A stretch of 37,929 nucleotides of DNA from Gammaproteobacteria bacterium (GTDB lineage: Bacteria > Pseudomonadota > Gammaproteobacteria > Pseudomonadales > Azotimanducaceae), in assembly GCA_021773555.1 (NCBI GenBank), contig JAJFKA010000022.1, forward strand, positions 1-37,929. Direction: 5' to 3'. A program made the position numbers and the translations under genes. Positions 16,783 to 25,699 of the stretch are shown here, one piece after another. How positions within the stretch are numbered: position 1 is the stretch's first letter; each line of letters opens with the position of its first letter. The notes beneath the pieces are model-generated. The model was not told where the DNA came from. It did no database searches and saw nothing but the letters and a program-made list of their open reading frames with translations.

Positions 16783-17328
16783 CTAGTCAGGCAGTATACC
16801 CGTTGGTGTACCGTCGAGACTCAGTCGGTTGCGCTCGGCCCAGTAGTCGCTAATGCCCTCATCACCTCGAGTCTTAGCCCACTTTGTTAAGGTGGGTCGC
16901 TCAGAGACCAAATCATACAGCGGGACTGCGAACCCACAGGACGTCTGTACCATATCAATCTGCATCTCGAAAAACTGGCGAGCGCCAGGTTGATGGTCAA
17001 ACAATTCCAGATGGTTCGACCATTGCGAGTCTCTCGGGTGAACAACAGTGGCATGGCCATACAACCTTAGAATGAGTGGTTGCTTGCTGAAAGAGGCGAA
17101 CATGATGGTCATCCGATCGTTCTGTAATACATGCGCAGCAGTTTCGTTGCCACTCCCGGTGAGGTTCAGCCAGACCAGCCGGTTTGCGTCGACGACCCGA
17201 AGCGTGTCCATACCTTTCGGCGAGACATTGATGGAGCCATGCTCAGCAGCGGTGCCGACAAAAAACAGTAACTGCTGTTCGATAAATTCAATGTGATCGT
17301 TGCTAAGCGCGTCGAATTGATCTGCCAT
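16783..17328 (-). CDS. Pyridoxamine 5'-phosphate oxidase family protein
   Basis: A 181-residue split-barrel protein. The segment FFVGTAAEHGSINVSPKGMDTLRVVD is the classic opening of the PNPOx-like group that binds FMN; LNLTGSGNETAAHVLQNDRMTIMFASF and LRLYGHATVV follow in the normal order. The C-terminal GFAVPLYDLVSERPTLTKWAKTRG, with Cys just before it (SCGFAVP), is shared by a common bacterial subgroup of unknown substrate. The gene starts 5 nt after the ClpP stop codon, so the two are very likely one transcript. Confidence 0.85.
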   Translation of the reverse strand: MADQFDALSNDHIEFIEQQLLFFVGTAAEHGSINVSPKGMDTLRVVDANRLVWLNLTGSGNETAAHVLQNDRMTIMFASFSKQPLILRLYGHATVVHPRDSQWSNHLELFDHQPGARQFFEMQIDMVQTSCGFAVPLYDLVSERPTLTKWAKTRGDEGISDYWAERNRLSLDGTPTGILPD

Positions 17329-17333
17329 AGATC

Positions 17334-17912
17334 TTAATCCAGCTCAGAAACCGAAGAAATTACCTTGCTGACGATACCGTAGTCGATGGCTTCATCCACT
17401 GACATCCAGAAATCCCTGTCCGTATCCTTTTCGACCTGTTCCAGAGGACGTCCTGTTTCGTCCGCAATAATCTTGTTGATCCGTTGTTTGGTTTTCAGGA
17501 TCTGTTCCATCTGTATCTCGATATCGGTTGCGTCACCCTGTGAACCGCCGGATGGCTGGTGCACCAGATAGCGAGTGTTTGGCAGCGAAAATCTGTTTTT
17601 CTTCTCTGCGGCGAGGTAGATGTTCGTCGCGGCACTGGCGACCCACCCGGTACCGACAACGCGGACGACAGGTTTGATAAATTTGATCATGTCGTAGATG
17701 ACATCACCTGATTCAACGTGGCCTCCGGGGGAACTGATATAGATTGTGATTGGATCATCACTTTCTGCCGATAGTGCCAGTAACTGCTCGGTGACGGTAC
17801 GAGCGATCCGCTCATTTATTTGCCCAAAAATTGAAATTGAGCGTGATTTGAACAGTTTTTCATCCATAAAGCTGATGGAGGGCAGTTTCAGATCCTGAGA
17901 TTCATCGTTCAT
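17334..17912 (-). CDS. ClpP-type serine protease subunit
   Basis: A 192-residue ClpP homologue with the complete catalytic triad: Ser93 (GWVASAAT), His118 (YLVHQPSGG) and Asp167 (DTDRDFWMS). The spacing, 25 and 49 residues, is identical to E. coli ClpP (97, 122, 171). The YISSPGG oxyanion segment is present. The serine context is VASAA rather than the usual AASMGA, and the substrate-facing sequence is divergent, so this is probably a paralogue rather than the housekeeping ClpP. No tig, clpX or lon gene is nearby. It is followed at 5 nt by a PNPOx-like gene. Its unfoldase partner, if any, must be encoded elsewhere. Confidence 0.88.
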   Translation of the reverse strand: MNDESQDLKLPSISFMDEKLFKSRSISIFGQINERIARTVTEQLLALSAESDDPITIYISSPGGHVESGDVIYDMIKFIKPVVRVVGTGWVASAATNIYLAAEKKNRFSLPNTRYLVHQPSGGSQGDATDIEIQMEQILKTKQRINKIIADETGRPLEQVEKDTDRDFWMSVDEAIDYGIVSKVISSVSELD

Positions 17913-18082
17913 TTGAAGTTAAGTCCTTGGCAGTGTAATTCGGCGGGAGCATACCAGCGGTCCGCTACCGGCGCCAGTAATCGTAATCAGGATGTGGGGA
18001 TTACCGGGTTCAAATACAAGGCCCGTCTTGATTTTTGAACGGTAGTTCCGGCATTCTCGCTTTTCCTGTGGAGGGGAGAAAA

Positions 18083-19648
18083 ATGAATTATCACGAGGTT
18101 GGTGTCGAAGAAGCCGCATTGTCAGGCATGTCCGTCGCGGTTCACGCGGCCCGCAAGCCCGATGCGATTGCAGTTGTGGATGAATACCACAGCTTTACCT
18201 GGGATTACCTGAACAATCGGGCCAATCAACTGGCTCATGCGATGCGGGACCACGGTCTTGTTGCGGATGACGGTATTGCCCTGCTGTGCAGTAATCGGGT
18301 TGAGTTTGTCGAGGTCATGATGGCGGCGATCAGGACGGGTATTCGGGTAACGCCGATCAACTGGCACCTCACTGCAGAAGAGATCGGCTACATAGTGGAT
18401 AACTGTGATGCAAAAATCTTCTTTTCCGAGAACAAGTTCGCGGTGAAAGCCAGGCAAGCCGCAACTATGGCACCGCAGTTGGCCAATCGCGTGGCGATTG
18501 GGGGCGAAATCGAGGATTTTCAGGACTATGTGGACCTGATATCGGCTCATCCCATGAAAAACGTTGCCAACCCTGTCAATGGTGGCGGAATGTTGTACAC
18601 CTCTGGTACGACTGGCCGGCCCAAAGGCGTCTATCGTAGGGAGCGGCCGCCAATTCCACCAGATTTTTCAGAAATCGGCTACGCGCGGGGGGACGAGGTC
18701 AATTTATGCACGGGTCCCGCCTATCATGCTGCCCCCCTGTTGATTGATGTGCTGACGCCAATAATTTCCGGTGCAACGGTTGTTTTCATGGATAAGTGGG
18801 AGCCGGAGGCAACCTTGAAGCTGATTGATCAACACAAGGTCACTCATTGCCATATGGTTGCGACGATGTTTCATCGCCTGCTGCAACTCCCCGAGTCCAC
18901 CCGCGCGAAATACTGCATCAGTAGCATGCGCTTGATTGTGCACGGCGCTGCTCCCTGTCCGGTGCATATCAAGCACGCCATGATTGAGTGGTTCGGTCCC
19001 GTACTGGTGGAATATTATGCGGCGACTGAAGGCGGAGGGGGTTTCCTCATTGATTCGCACACCTGGCTCAAAAAGCCTGGCAGTGTTGGTAAACCCGGAC
19101 CTGAATTTGACAACAGGATCCTTGATGATGAGGGTGTGGAGGTCACTCCAGGCGAAACTGGAACGATTTACATGCGTGCCCCTGATGTAGGCCGCTTCAG
19201 CTATTACAAGGATGATGACAAAACTGCATCTTCCTATCAGGGAGACTATTTTACACTTGGCGACATGGGATATTTTGATGAGGACGGCTATCTGTTCCTA
19301 ACCGGCAGGACCGCTGAATTAATTATCTCTGGCGGGGTGAACATCTATCCTCAGGAGGTTGACAGTGCGGTCATGCAGCACCCGGCAGTCCTGGACGTCT
19401 GCACCATTGGAGTTCCCAATGACGAGTGGGGCGAAGAGGTAAAGTCGGTCATTCAGTTAAAAGAAACGTTCCAGCCATCATCCGCGCTGGCTGATGAACT
19501 CATTTCCTTTGCCCATGAGCATTTGCCTGGATTCAAATGCCCGAGAAGCATCGATTTTGTGGGTGACCTGCCTCGATTACCAACCGGCAAGATCCAGCGT
19601 CGAATTGTTCGTGAGCCCTACTGGCAGGGACGGGCGAAATCAATTTAG
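18083..19648 (+). CDS. AMP-forming acyl-CoA synthetase
   Basis: A 521-residue ANL-superfamily ligase that activates a carboxylic acid through an acyl-adenylate to an acyl-CoA. The motifs appear in order: MLYTSGTTGRPKGVYR (phosphate loop), EYYAATEGGGG (adenine motif), GDMGYFDEDGYLFLTGR (hinge, ribose Asp) and LPRLPTGKIQRR with the catalytic C-terminal lysine. The lack of a long N-terminal extension and the context of acyl-CoA dehydrogenases suggest a fatty or aromatic acid substrate, but chain length is not predictable. ATG 18083 follows a very strong GGAGGGGA site 5 nt upstream, so an in-frame TTG at 18035 was rejected. Confidence 0.92.
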   Translation: MNYHEVGVEEAALSGMSVAVHAARKPDAIAVVDEYHSFTWDYLNNRANQLAHAMRDHGLVADDGIALLCSNRVEFVEVMMAAIRTGIRVTPINWHLTAEEIGYIVDNCDAKIFFSENKFAVKARQAATMAPQLANRVAIGGEIEDFQDYVDLISAHPMKNVANPVNGGGMLYTSGTTGRPKGVYRRERPPIPPDFSEIGYARGDEVNLCTGPAYHAAPLLIDVLTPIISGATVVFMDKWEPEATLKLIDQHKVTHCHMVATMFHRLLQLPESTRAKYCISSMRLIVHGAAPCPVHIKHAMIEWFGPVLVEYYAATEGGGGFLIDSHTWLKKPGSVGKPGPEFDNRILDDEGVEVTPGETGTIYMRAPDVGRFSYYKDDDKTASSYQGDYFTLGDMGYFDEDGYLFLTGRTAELIISGGVNIYPQEVDSAVMQHPAVLDVCTIGVPNDEWGEEVKSVIQLKETFQPSSALADELISFAHEHLPGFKCPRSIDFVGDLPRLPTGKIQRRIVREPYWQGRAKSI

Positions 19649-19736
19649 CGGACGCCAAACGCTCTGCATGACACGGGCACCACACTAGAGCAGAAACCTG
19701 GAACCAAACGAAGGACCCGGCCCCGTTTGTGGCAAA

Positions 19737-19768
19737 CCGGCACGACATTGAAAATCGATACGTGCCGG
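19737..19768. terminator. Candidate hairpin between convergent genes
   Basis: CCGGCACG at 19737-19744 and CGTGCCGG at 19761-19768 are a perfect 8-bp inverted repeat around a 16-nt A-rich loop. It sits between the convergent acyl-CoA synthetase and MscS genes, where a shared terminator is expected. There is no T tract, and the loop is long, so this is a tentative call. Confidence 0.4.
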
Positions 19769-19786
19769 GAAAAGACCAGCCCAGGT

Positions 19787-20629
19787 TCAGACGTTCTGGT
19801 TGTAGATGTGCACATCCCGTTGTGGGTAGGGAATGCTGATGCCGTTTTCATCCAGCGCCAGTTTGGTGTTTTCGAGGAGCTCGAAATAGACGCCCCAATA
19901 GTCCGCACTTTTCACCCAGGAGCGAGTGGTAATATTGACCGAGCTCTCGCCCAGTGATGAGACGACAATTAAGGGAGCAGGGTCCTTCAGTATGCGCTCT
20001 TCGGCTTCGATCAGCCCGGTGAGGATGGACTTTGCCTTTTTCAGGTCGTCGTCGTAACCAATACCAAATTCGATATCGACCCGCCGGGTTTCCTGGGTAG
20101 AAAAGTTGATGATTGCAGCGTTCGAGATTGCACCATTCGGGATAGTGATGGTCTTGTTGTCCCCGGTAATCATGATGGTGCTGAATATTTCGATGCTCCG
20201 GACGGTACCGCTTTGACCACCGGCGGTGATGAAATCGCCCACTTTATAAGGGCGAAAAATCAATAGCAGCACACCACCTGCGAAATTAGCGAGCGAACCT
20301 TGCAACGCGAGTCCAATGGCCAGACCTGCAGCGCCGAGTACGGCAATAAAAGAGGTTGTTTCGATACCCATCATCGACGCGACGCTGATCAGCAACAGTG
20401 CTTTCAAGCCAATGTTAATAAGGCTCTTCAGGAATTTCCGGAGCGTGGCCTCGAGCCCGCTTTTCTCGAAAGCCGCAGCAATGCCCCGGGTAACCATGCC
20501 GATTATCCAGAGACCGGCGAACAGGGTAACCAGTGCGAGTACCAGATCCGGACCGTACTTCATGCCGAGTTCGATGCTGATGTCCTGGAGTTCCAGACTG
20601 GTCGCGGATAATTTGTCGATTTGTTCCAT
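19787..20629 (-). CDS. mscS: Small-conductance mechanosensitive channel, MscS family
   Basis: A 280-residue inner-membrane channel close in length to E. coli MscS (286). It has three membrane helices; the pore helix FIAVLGAAGLAIGLALQGSL followed by ANFAGGVLLLIFRPYKVGDFI (residues 94-134) is the family hallmark with the Gly/Ala packing pattern. The cytoplasmic beta domain and C-terminal alpha/beta part, ending in the conserved ISIPYPQRDVH, follow. It releases solutes on hypo-osmotic shock. ATG 20629 has AGGA 8 nt upstream and was preferred to an in-frame ATG at 20680 that would add 17 residues. Confidence 0.92.
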   Translation of the reverse strand: MEQIDKLSATSLELQDISIELGMKYGPDLVLALVTLFAGLWIIGMVTRGIAAAFEKSGLEATLRKFLKSLINIGLKALLLISVASMMGIETTSFIAVLGAAGLAIGLALQGSLANFAGGVLLLIFRPYKVGDFITAGGQSGTVRSIEIFSTIMITGDNKTITIPNGAISNAAIINFSTQETRRVDIEFGIGYDDDLKKAKSILTGLIEAEERILKDPAPLIVVSSLGESSVNITTRSWVKSADYWGVYFELLENTKLALDENGISIPYPQRDVHIYNQNV

Positions 20630-20853
20630 TTCGATGTTCCTGTCGCTAAGAGCCGTGAAAAAAAGAGCGTGATGGTACACGAGATTGCAATGCCTGTCTT
20701 TCTCGACCGATGTAAAAATCGCGTGACGGCGTTGCGCGATTTGCCCTCAATTCAATTAATCCCGTGAGCTTCTCTACTCGCCGCAAAGCACGTGTCAGCC
20801 GGGGTTAATCCGCCTATTAATGGGTTCTGGCAGCGACAAAGTGCGAACCTTCG

Positions 20854-21696
20854 ATGGAAGCTGAATTTTTTGTAGCGGATTGGCGCGTGAATCCCGGGTC
20901 AGGACAACTTTCCCGCGAGGGTCGAGACGTACACTTGTCGCCGCGGGTAATGGATGTCTTGTGTTACCTGGCAAATCGGCAGGGGACCGTGGTGCCGAGA
21001 CAGCGGTTGCTTGAACATCTCTGGCCCGATGTGGTGGTTTCGGATGATGTGCTGACACAATCGATTTCTGAATTGCGTGCGGTGTTTGGAGATAATCGCG
21101 CAGCGCCTACTTTTATTCGGACGATACCTAAAAGAGGCTATATGCTGGTGGCGGAGGTCTCAATGACGCACTCTGGCGGTACTGTGCCGATGCGTTCACG
21201 ACTGGCTGCAATCGGGTTCGCTTTTGTCGTGGCTGCGCTGGCAGGCATGCTGTTGACGAACTCGTTCTATGGCGACGCGGCGGATAGTTCCGAGACCCGA
21301 ATCGCAGTCCTGCCATTTCGTACCCTGACGGGGGATGCAGATTCATTCTCGGCAGGATTGTCCACTGATATCAACCAACTGCTCGCCAATGAGCCTGGAT
21401 TTCGCGTCGTGGTGGTGAGTCCCGCCTTGGTGCTGTCGAGTAATGGTGCATTTGATTTTCGTGCGATAGCCGAGCGAACGGATCTTGTCCTCGAGGGTAG
21501 TGTTCGTGTTGTTGGTGAACGCATCCGGATTACAGTACAACTAATAGAAATCGCCACCGGATTCCAGCGATGGTCGCAAAGCTACGATCGCCTGACCGGA
21601 GATATGCTGGGCACCCAACTGGAACTCTCCGCGATCATCGTCAGTGGTCTTACCATGTCAGTCCGCGGGATTCCACTGACGGTCGCCAAATCCTGA
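20854..21696 (+). CDS. CadC-like membrane-bound winged-helix regulator
   Basis: A 280-residue protein in three parts. Residues 5-100 are an OmpR/PhoB-type winged helix (LSPRVMDVLCYLANRQGTVV, RQRLLEHLWPDV, TFIRTIPKRGYML). Residues 117-137 are a single membrane helix. Residues 149-265 are a TolB-like domain (IAVLPFRTLTGD and LVLEGSVRVVGERIRITVQL). This is the layout of one-component CadC/ToxR-type regulators that bind DNA from the membrane. Relatives usually continue into TPR repeats; this one stops after the TolB-like domain. It is divergent from mscS over 224 bp, so osmotic or stress regulation is possible but not shown. Confidence 0.85.
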   Translation: MEAEFFVADWRVNPGSGQLSREGRDVHLSPRVMDVLCYLANRQGTVVPRQRLLEHLWPDVVVSDDVLTQSISELRAVFGDNRAAPTFIRTIPKRGYMLVAEVSMTHSGGTVPMRSRLAAIGFAFVVAALAGMLLTNSFYGDAADSSETRIAVLPFRTLTGDADSFSAGLSTDINQLLANEPGFRVVVVSPALVLSSNGAFDFRAIAERTDLVLEGSVRVVGERIRITVQLIEIATGFQRWSQSYDRLTGDMLGTQLELSAIIVSGLTMSVRGIPLTVAKS

Positions 21697-21725
21697 AAGG
21701 AACGCCATAATCGCAAACTTTGGTG

Positions 21726-22238
21726 ATGGATATACCCGTGAAAATTCATTCCGTGGCGATACGTCGCGCCATACCTGAAGATCTCGATCAGCTTGAGGCA
21801 GTTTCAATGCGTGCCTGCAACGACGTGCACCCGGCATGGCAACTTTCCCCGGAACAGGCGATTTTCTGCGATAACAAAATCTTCACGTACGTGTGCGAAG
21901 ATGAAGCGGCTTTCGGATTCGTTACCAGCGGTGAACCGCTGGAATCTTTTTTTTGTGACGGCGCAACAGGTGAGATTCGTGGGCTTTATGTACTGCCTGG
22001 CTACCAGGGTAATGGATATGGGCGGAAGCTGCTCGTCCATGGACTCACTGTCCTTAAAAGGCTGGGGTTTGATCGCGCGATACTGTGGATTCCGGACTTT
22101 GCCGACCGGGCGATCCGGGTCGCAATCAAATCAGGTTTCACTCGGCTGGATGTCAGTCGAACGACTAATCAGGTTTCATCAACGTTGGCAGTGCTTGATG
22201 AGTCCTGCTATTCACTTGATCTCACGGATTACTTCTAA
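21726..22238 (+). CDS. GNAT-family N-acetyltransferase
   Basis: A 170-residue GCN5-related acetyltransferase. VAIRRAIPEDLDQLEAVSMRAC is the standard N-terminal strand-helix. The acetyl-CoA loop is GYQGNGYGRKLL, matching Q/R-x-x-G-x-G, preceded by the strand IRGLYVLP. RAILWIPDFADRAIRVAIKSGF gives the C-terminal strand and helix. The acceptor is unknown. TTG, GTG and ATG stand side by side at 21720-21728; ATG 21726 was taken, but no clear ribosome binding site decides between them. It lies 29 bp after the CadC-like gene on the same strand and may share its transcript. Confidence 0.82.
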   Translation: MDIPVKIHSVAIRRAIPEDLDQLEAVSMRACNDVHPAWQLSPEQAIFCDNKIFTYVCEDEAAFGFVTSGEPLESFFCDGATGEIRGLYVLPGYQGNGYGRKLLVHGLTVLKRLGFDRAILWIPDFADRAIRVAIKSGFTRLDVSRTTNQVSSTLAVLDESCYSLDLTDYF

Positions 22239-22278
22239 GCTTCAGCGGATGCGCAGGAAAAGCCAATCGAGGATCACG

Positions 22279-23046
22279 CTACTCGGAATCTTTATGGGCA
22301 CTGAATCCGGGCGGCAGCGCGCGATAAACCTTGACCTGATTGAATTCTCGAAACTCGTCCAGGTCCGGTATCGTTGTGGCGCTTGAACTAAAGATTTTCT
22401 CGTACCCATAGAGCGGAATATTTTTGATGCGTGAATCGGCGACAATCACCTCGCTCGCAATACCCGGGAGCGCATTGAGCAGCGGCAGGTTGTCGCGGTC
22501 GTAGAGTACATCCGCTGCAATCACCATGTCTATGTGTCCACTTAGTTCTGACAGGTCAGCCAGTAGTTGCAGCTTCACCCCATTGGTTCTGGCATTAGCC
22601 TCGGCAGCGATCAGCGCATCAGGATCGTTGTCACAGGCGATGACAGCTTTTGCTCCTTTGAGCGCAGCGGCGATTCCAACTACACCCGACCCACATCCAA
22701 GATCCAGTACCTGCTTGCCCTTAACCAGCTCCCGATGTTGCATGATGAAGTGAGCCAGTACCTGTCCACTAGCCCAGCAAAATGCCCAGTAGGCAGGTCT
22801 GTTCATGATGGCCTGCATTTCCTCGTCGTCGAGGCGACCCCGGGGATAATCAGGCGATAGCAGGAAGAGCGAAATCGCATCGCACAGCGGCAGTGATGAA
22901 CTGATCAGCTTGCCTGAACTTATGGTCCGCTTCAGCAGCGCATCAAGTTGCGGATTCAAGAGTACATGGCCGCAGCAAATTGCGTTCGCCGAGCTGCTCG
23001 CGCGCCGACTGGATACTTGAGGTGGGTCATGATCATCACTGTGCAA
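22279..23046 (-). CDS. Class I SAM-dependent methyltransferase, ETF-beta lysine methyltransferase type
   Basis: Methyltransferase motif I is VLDLGCGSGVVGIAAALKG, preceded by the family signature PAYWAFCWASGQVLAHFI. ACDNDPDAL is motif II and MVIAADVLYDRDNLPLL contains the DVLYDR region characteristic of the METTL20/ETFB-KMT and NNMT-like group, related to L11 methyltransferase. Such proteins methylate lysines of the electron transfer flavoprotein beta subunit, which would fit the nearby acyl-CoA dehydrogenases that pass electrons to ETF (inference). The N-terminus is uncertain: 23046 is a TTG, the frame stays open further upstream, and no ribosome binding site settles it. Confidence 0.8.
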   Translation of the reverse strand: MHSDDHDPPQVSSRRASSSANAICCGHVLLNPQLDALLKRTISSGKLISSSLPLCDAISLFLLSPDYPRGRLDDEEMQAIMNRPAYWAFCWASGQVLAHFIMQHRELVKGKQVLDLGCGSGVVGIAAALKGAKAVIACDNDPDALIAAEANARTNGVKLQLLADLSELSGHIDMVIAADVLYDRDNLPLLNALPGIASEVIVADSRIKNIPLYGYEKIFSSSATTIPDLDEFREFNQVKVYRALPPGFSAHKDSE

Positions 23047-23132
23047 ACTCGCTTTGATTGTATAAACAATGGCCGCTAGACTGCCAGCAATTCCCAGTTT
23101 AAATACCAGAGCACAGGACAGGAAGCGATCTT

Positions 23133-24362
23133 ATGGCAATTGATTTTTCGTTCGGACAGGATGTCGAAGATGCAAGGCTGATGATGCGCGAATTCCTTCA
23201 CACTGCAGTGAAGAAGGAATTTGAAGCCATGCGTAACAACAAGGACGCGACTCGTGAAGACTGGTCAACGCTGGTTAAGGCGCTAAGAGGAAAAGCAAAA
23301 GAGCAAGGCCTGTGGCTACCCCATATGCCGCAGGATGTTGGCGGAATGGGCCTGGGTGCTACCGCCCTGGCGGCTGTTTCGGCGGAAGCGGCAAAGGTTC
23401 CCATGGGGCCTTACATCATCAATGCACAGGCGCCTGACGAGGGCAACATGCATACCCTGTATCATTTCGCGACTGAGATGCAGCGGGAAAAATTTCTCAT
23501 GCCATTGCTCGAAGGAACCGCTCGCTCGTGTTTTTCAATGACTGAACCCGAGGTCGCGGGTTCAGATCCCACGCTTATCCAGACATCAGCGGTTGAGGAT
23601 GGTGATGACTGGGTAATCAACGGCCACAAGTGGTTCACATCGGGCGCGCAAGGTGCGGATTTTGCCATTGTTATTGCCAGAACAGATCCCGATGCCAGTG
23701 TCGCCCAGGCCCGAAATTCTGCGTTTATCGTACCAACCGATTCGGAGGGTTTCGAGATTGTCAGAGATGTTGAAACCATGGGAGGGCGCCATAATCACCC
23801 AGAGATAAAATACAACAATGTTCGGGTTCCCCGGGAAAACCTGCTTGGCGAGCGAGGGGGCGGTCACAAACTGGGACAGGTCAGACTCGGACCCGCGCGC
23901 CTTGCTCATTGCATGCGCTGGATTGGCCAGATCGAAATGGCCCTGGAAATGCTGGTTGATCGCGCACAAAAACGGTTTTCCCACGGTTCTTACCTATCGG
24001 AAAAACAGAGTATCCAATGGATGATGTCTGATTCAGCCATGGAGCTGTATGCATCCAAATTGATGGTGTTGCATGCGGCTTACAAAATTGAAAACGGGAT
24101 GGAATTTAAACAAGAGGTTTCCATGGCTAAACACCATGTGGCCAATACCTTGTGGCGGGTTATTGATCGCGCCATGCAGGTCCACGGCGCGCTCGGTTAC
24201 TCAACCGACACGCCACTTGCGGGTATGATGCAACAGGCTCGCTGGGCGCGACTTGCTGATGGCGCCGATGAGGTGCATCAGATGCGTATCGCGGAAATCC
24301 TGATCAGAACATTTAACGAGGATGGCAGTATCAATCAGGCTGTCGGAGGTCTGCCGTTGTGA
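23133..24362 (+). CDS. Acyl-CoA dehydrogenase (first of two)
   Basis: A 409-residue flavoprotein of the acyl-CoA dehydrogenase family, oxidising an acyl-CoA to the 2-enoyl-CoA and passing electrons to ETF. FAD-site segments are CFSMTEPEVAGSDPTLIQTSA and DDWVINGHKWFTSGAQGADF. The C-terminal VHGALGYSTDTPLAGMMQQARWARLADGADEVHQMRIAE resembles the ACAD10/11 branch. The catalytic base is not certain by eye. The stop TGA overlaps the GTG start of the next gene, the M28 peptidase, by 4 nt, so they should be translationally coupled. The second dehydrogenase at 29180 is a distant paralogue. Confidence 0.92.
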   Translation: MAIDFSFGQDVEDARLMMREFLHTAVKKEFEAMRNNKDATREDWSTLVKALRGKAKEQGLWLPHMPQDVGGMGLGATALAAVSAEAAKVPMGPYIINAQAPDEGNMHTLYHFATEMQREKFLMPLLEGTARSCFSMTEPEVAGSDPTLIQTSAVEDGDDWVINGHKWFTSGAQGADFAIVIARTDPDASVAQARNSAFIVPTDSEGFEIVRDVETMGGRHNHPEIKYNNVRVPRENLLGERGGGHKLGQVRLGPARLAHCMRWIGQIEMALEMLVDRAQKRFSHGSYLSEKQSIQWMMSDSAMELYASKLMVLHAAYKIENGMEFKQEVSMAKHHVANTLWRVIDRAMQVHGALGYSTDTPLAGMMQQARWARLADGADEVHQMRIAEILIRTFNEDGSINQAVGGLPL

Positions 24363-25684
24363 TCAGGATTCTTGTAGGCCCATGTTTGCTCATACCCGTA
24401 TTGTGTTTCGCGGATGTCCAGCTGTTGCATGATATTGCATTGGCACCTTCCGCCGCTCGTATCGAGCACGACATCAATAAACTCACCGGCTTCGGCACTC
24501 GGCATTCACTTTCGGATACGGTTTCGACAACCAGGGGAATTGGTGCGGCAAGACGCTGGATCAAGGCAGAATTTGATGCGATCTCTGAGGCATGTAATGG
24601 ATGCCTTGAGGTAGCCTACCAGAGCGATATCGTTAGTGGTGAGACGCGGATTCCAAATCCCACGGAAATCGTCAACGTTGTTGCTATTCTGCGAGGTACG
24701 TCAGACCCTGGAAGATACGTCATTATGTCCGGTGACATCGACTCAAGGGTTTCAGACCCGCTGGATGGACAATCGGATTCTCCGGGTGCTAACGACAATG
24801 CATCGGGAATGGCAGGAACCATCGAAGCGGCAAGAGTCTTAAGCCAATACCGTTTTAACGCCAGTATTGTGTTTGCTGGCCTTTCGGGTGAGGAACAGGG
24901 ACTTTTTGGCGGCAAGATTATGGCTCGACAGGCGAAAGCTGATGGCTGGAAGATTGAGGCGGTGCTGAATAATGACATGATCGGTAATATTTCCGGTATT
25001 AATGGTGTCATTAACAACACCACGGCGAGGGTTTTCTCAGAAGCGACGCGACCGCAGGAAACACCTGAACAGGCACGTATTCGGCGATTCACGGGTGGTG
25101 AGGTTGATTCGCCGTCGCGAAACCTGGCGCGTTATGTGGACCGGATCAGTGATGATTACCTGCACAATCTGGATGTAATGATGATTTATCGGCTAGATCG
25201 ATTCGGTCGTGGTGGACATCATCGACCGTTCAACGAAGCAGGATTTCCCGCCATTCGGATTATGGAGACCAATGAACATTACGAGCGACAACACCAGGAT
25301 ATCCGCGTTGAAGAAGGCATTGCCTACGGTGATGTTATCGAGTTTGTTGACTTCGACTATGCCGCCAAACTCACGGCGCTCAATGCGGTAGCGCTGGCAT
25401 CGCTGGCACTGGCGCCTGCACCGCCCGAAGAGGTCACGATCGAAGGAATGGTCTCGCCACACACGACCCTAAACTGGCGGCGGGTGAAAGGCGCCAGGAA
25501 TTACAAGGTGTACTGGCGACTCACGACAGACGCCCAATGGCGCTGGTCTCGGGAAGCAGGTGACGTGACCACGCTGACGCTGCGCAATGTTGTGATCGAC
25601 AACTACATCTTTGGTGTTGCCAGCGTGAACGCCGACGGAATAGAGAGCCCGGTGGTCTTCCCCGGGCCAATTGGCGCTTTTTAG
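24359..25684 (+). CDS. M28-family metallopeptidase with C-terminal fibronectin III-like domain, secreted
   Basis: A 441-residue protein starting at GTG 24359, inside the GTGA overlap with the dehydrogenase gene. A signal peptide (RILVGPCLLIPVLCFA) precedes residue 19. The di-zinc peptidase core is seen as GDIDSR (124-129), SPGANDNASG with bridging Asp146, SGEEQG (Glu178, Glu179), NNDMIGN (Asp206) and EHYERQH near 306-312. The first metal ligand, normally His in GHYDS, is Asp126. From about residue 355 the sequence (ITIEG-like start, then TTLNWRRVKGARNYKVYW) looks like a fibronectin type III domain. It probably acts as an exported aminopeptidase. Confidence 0.88.
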   Translation: MIRILVGPCLLIPVLCFADVQLLHDIALAPSAARIEHDINKLTGFGTRHSLSDTVSTTRGIGAARRWIKAEFDAISEACNGCLEVAYQSDIVSGETRIPNPTEIVNVVAILRGTSDPGRYVIMSGDIDSRVSDPLDGQSDSPGANDNASGMAGTIEAARVLSQYRFNASIVFAGLSGEEQGLFGGKIMARQAKADGWKIEAVLNNDMIGNISGINGVINNTTARVFSEATRPQETPEQARIRRFTGGEVDSPSRNLARYVDRISDDYLHNLDVMMIYRLDRFGRGGHHRPFNEAGFPAIRIMETNEHYERQHQDIRVEEGIAYGDVIEFVDFDYAAKLTALNAVALASLALAPAPPEEVTIEGMVSPHTTLNWRRVKGARNYKVYWRLTTDAQWRWSREAGDVTTLTLRNVVIDNYIFGVASVNADGIESPVVFPGPIGAF

Positions 25685-25699
25685 CGGGTAATTCGCAGA

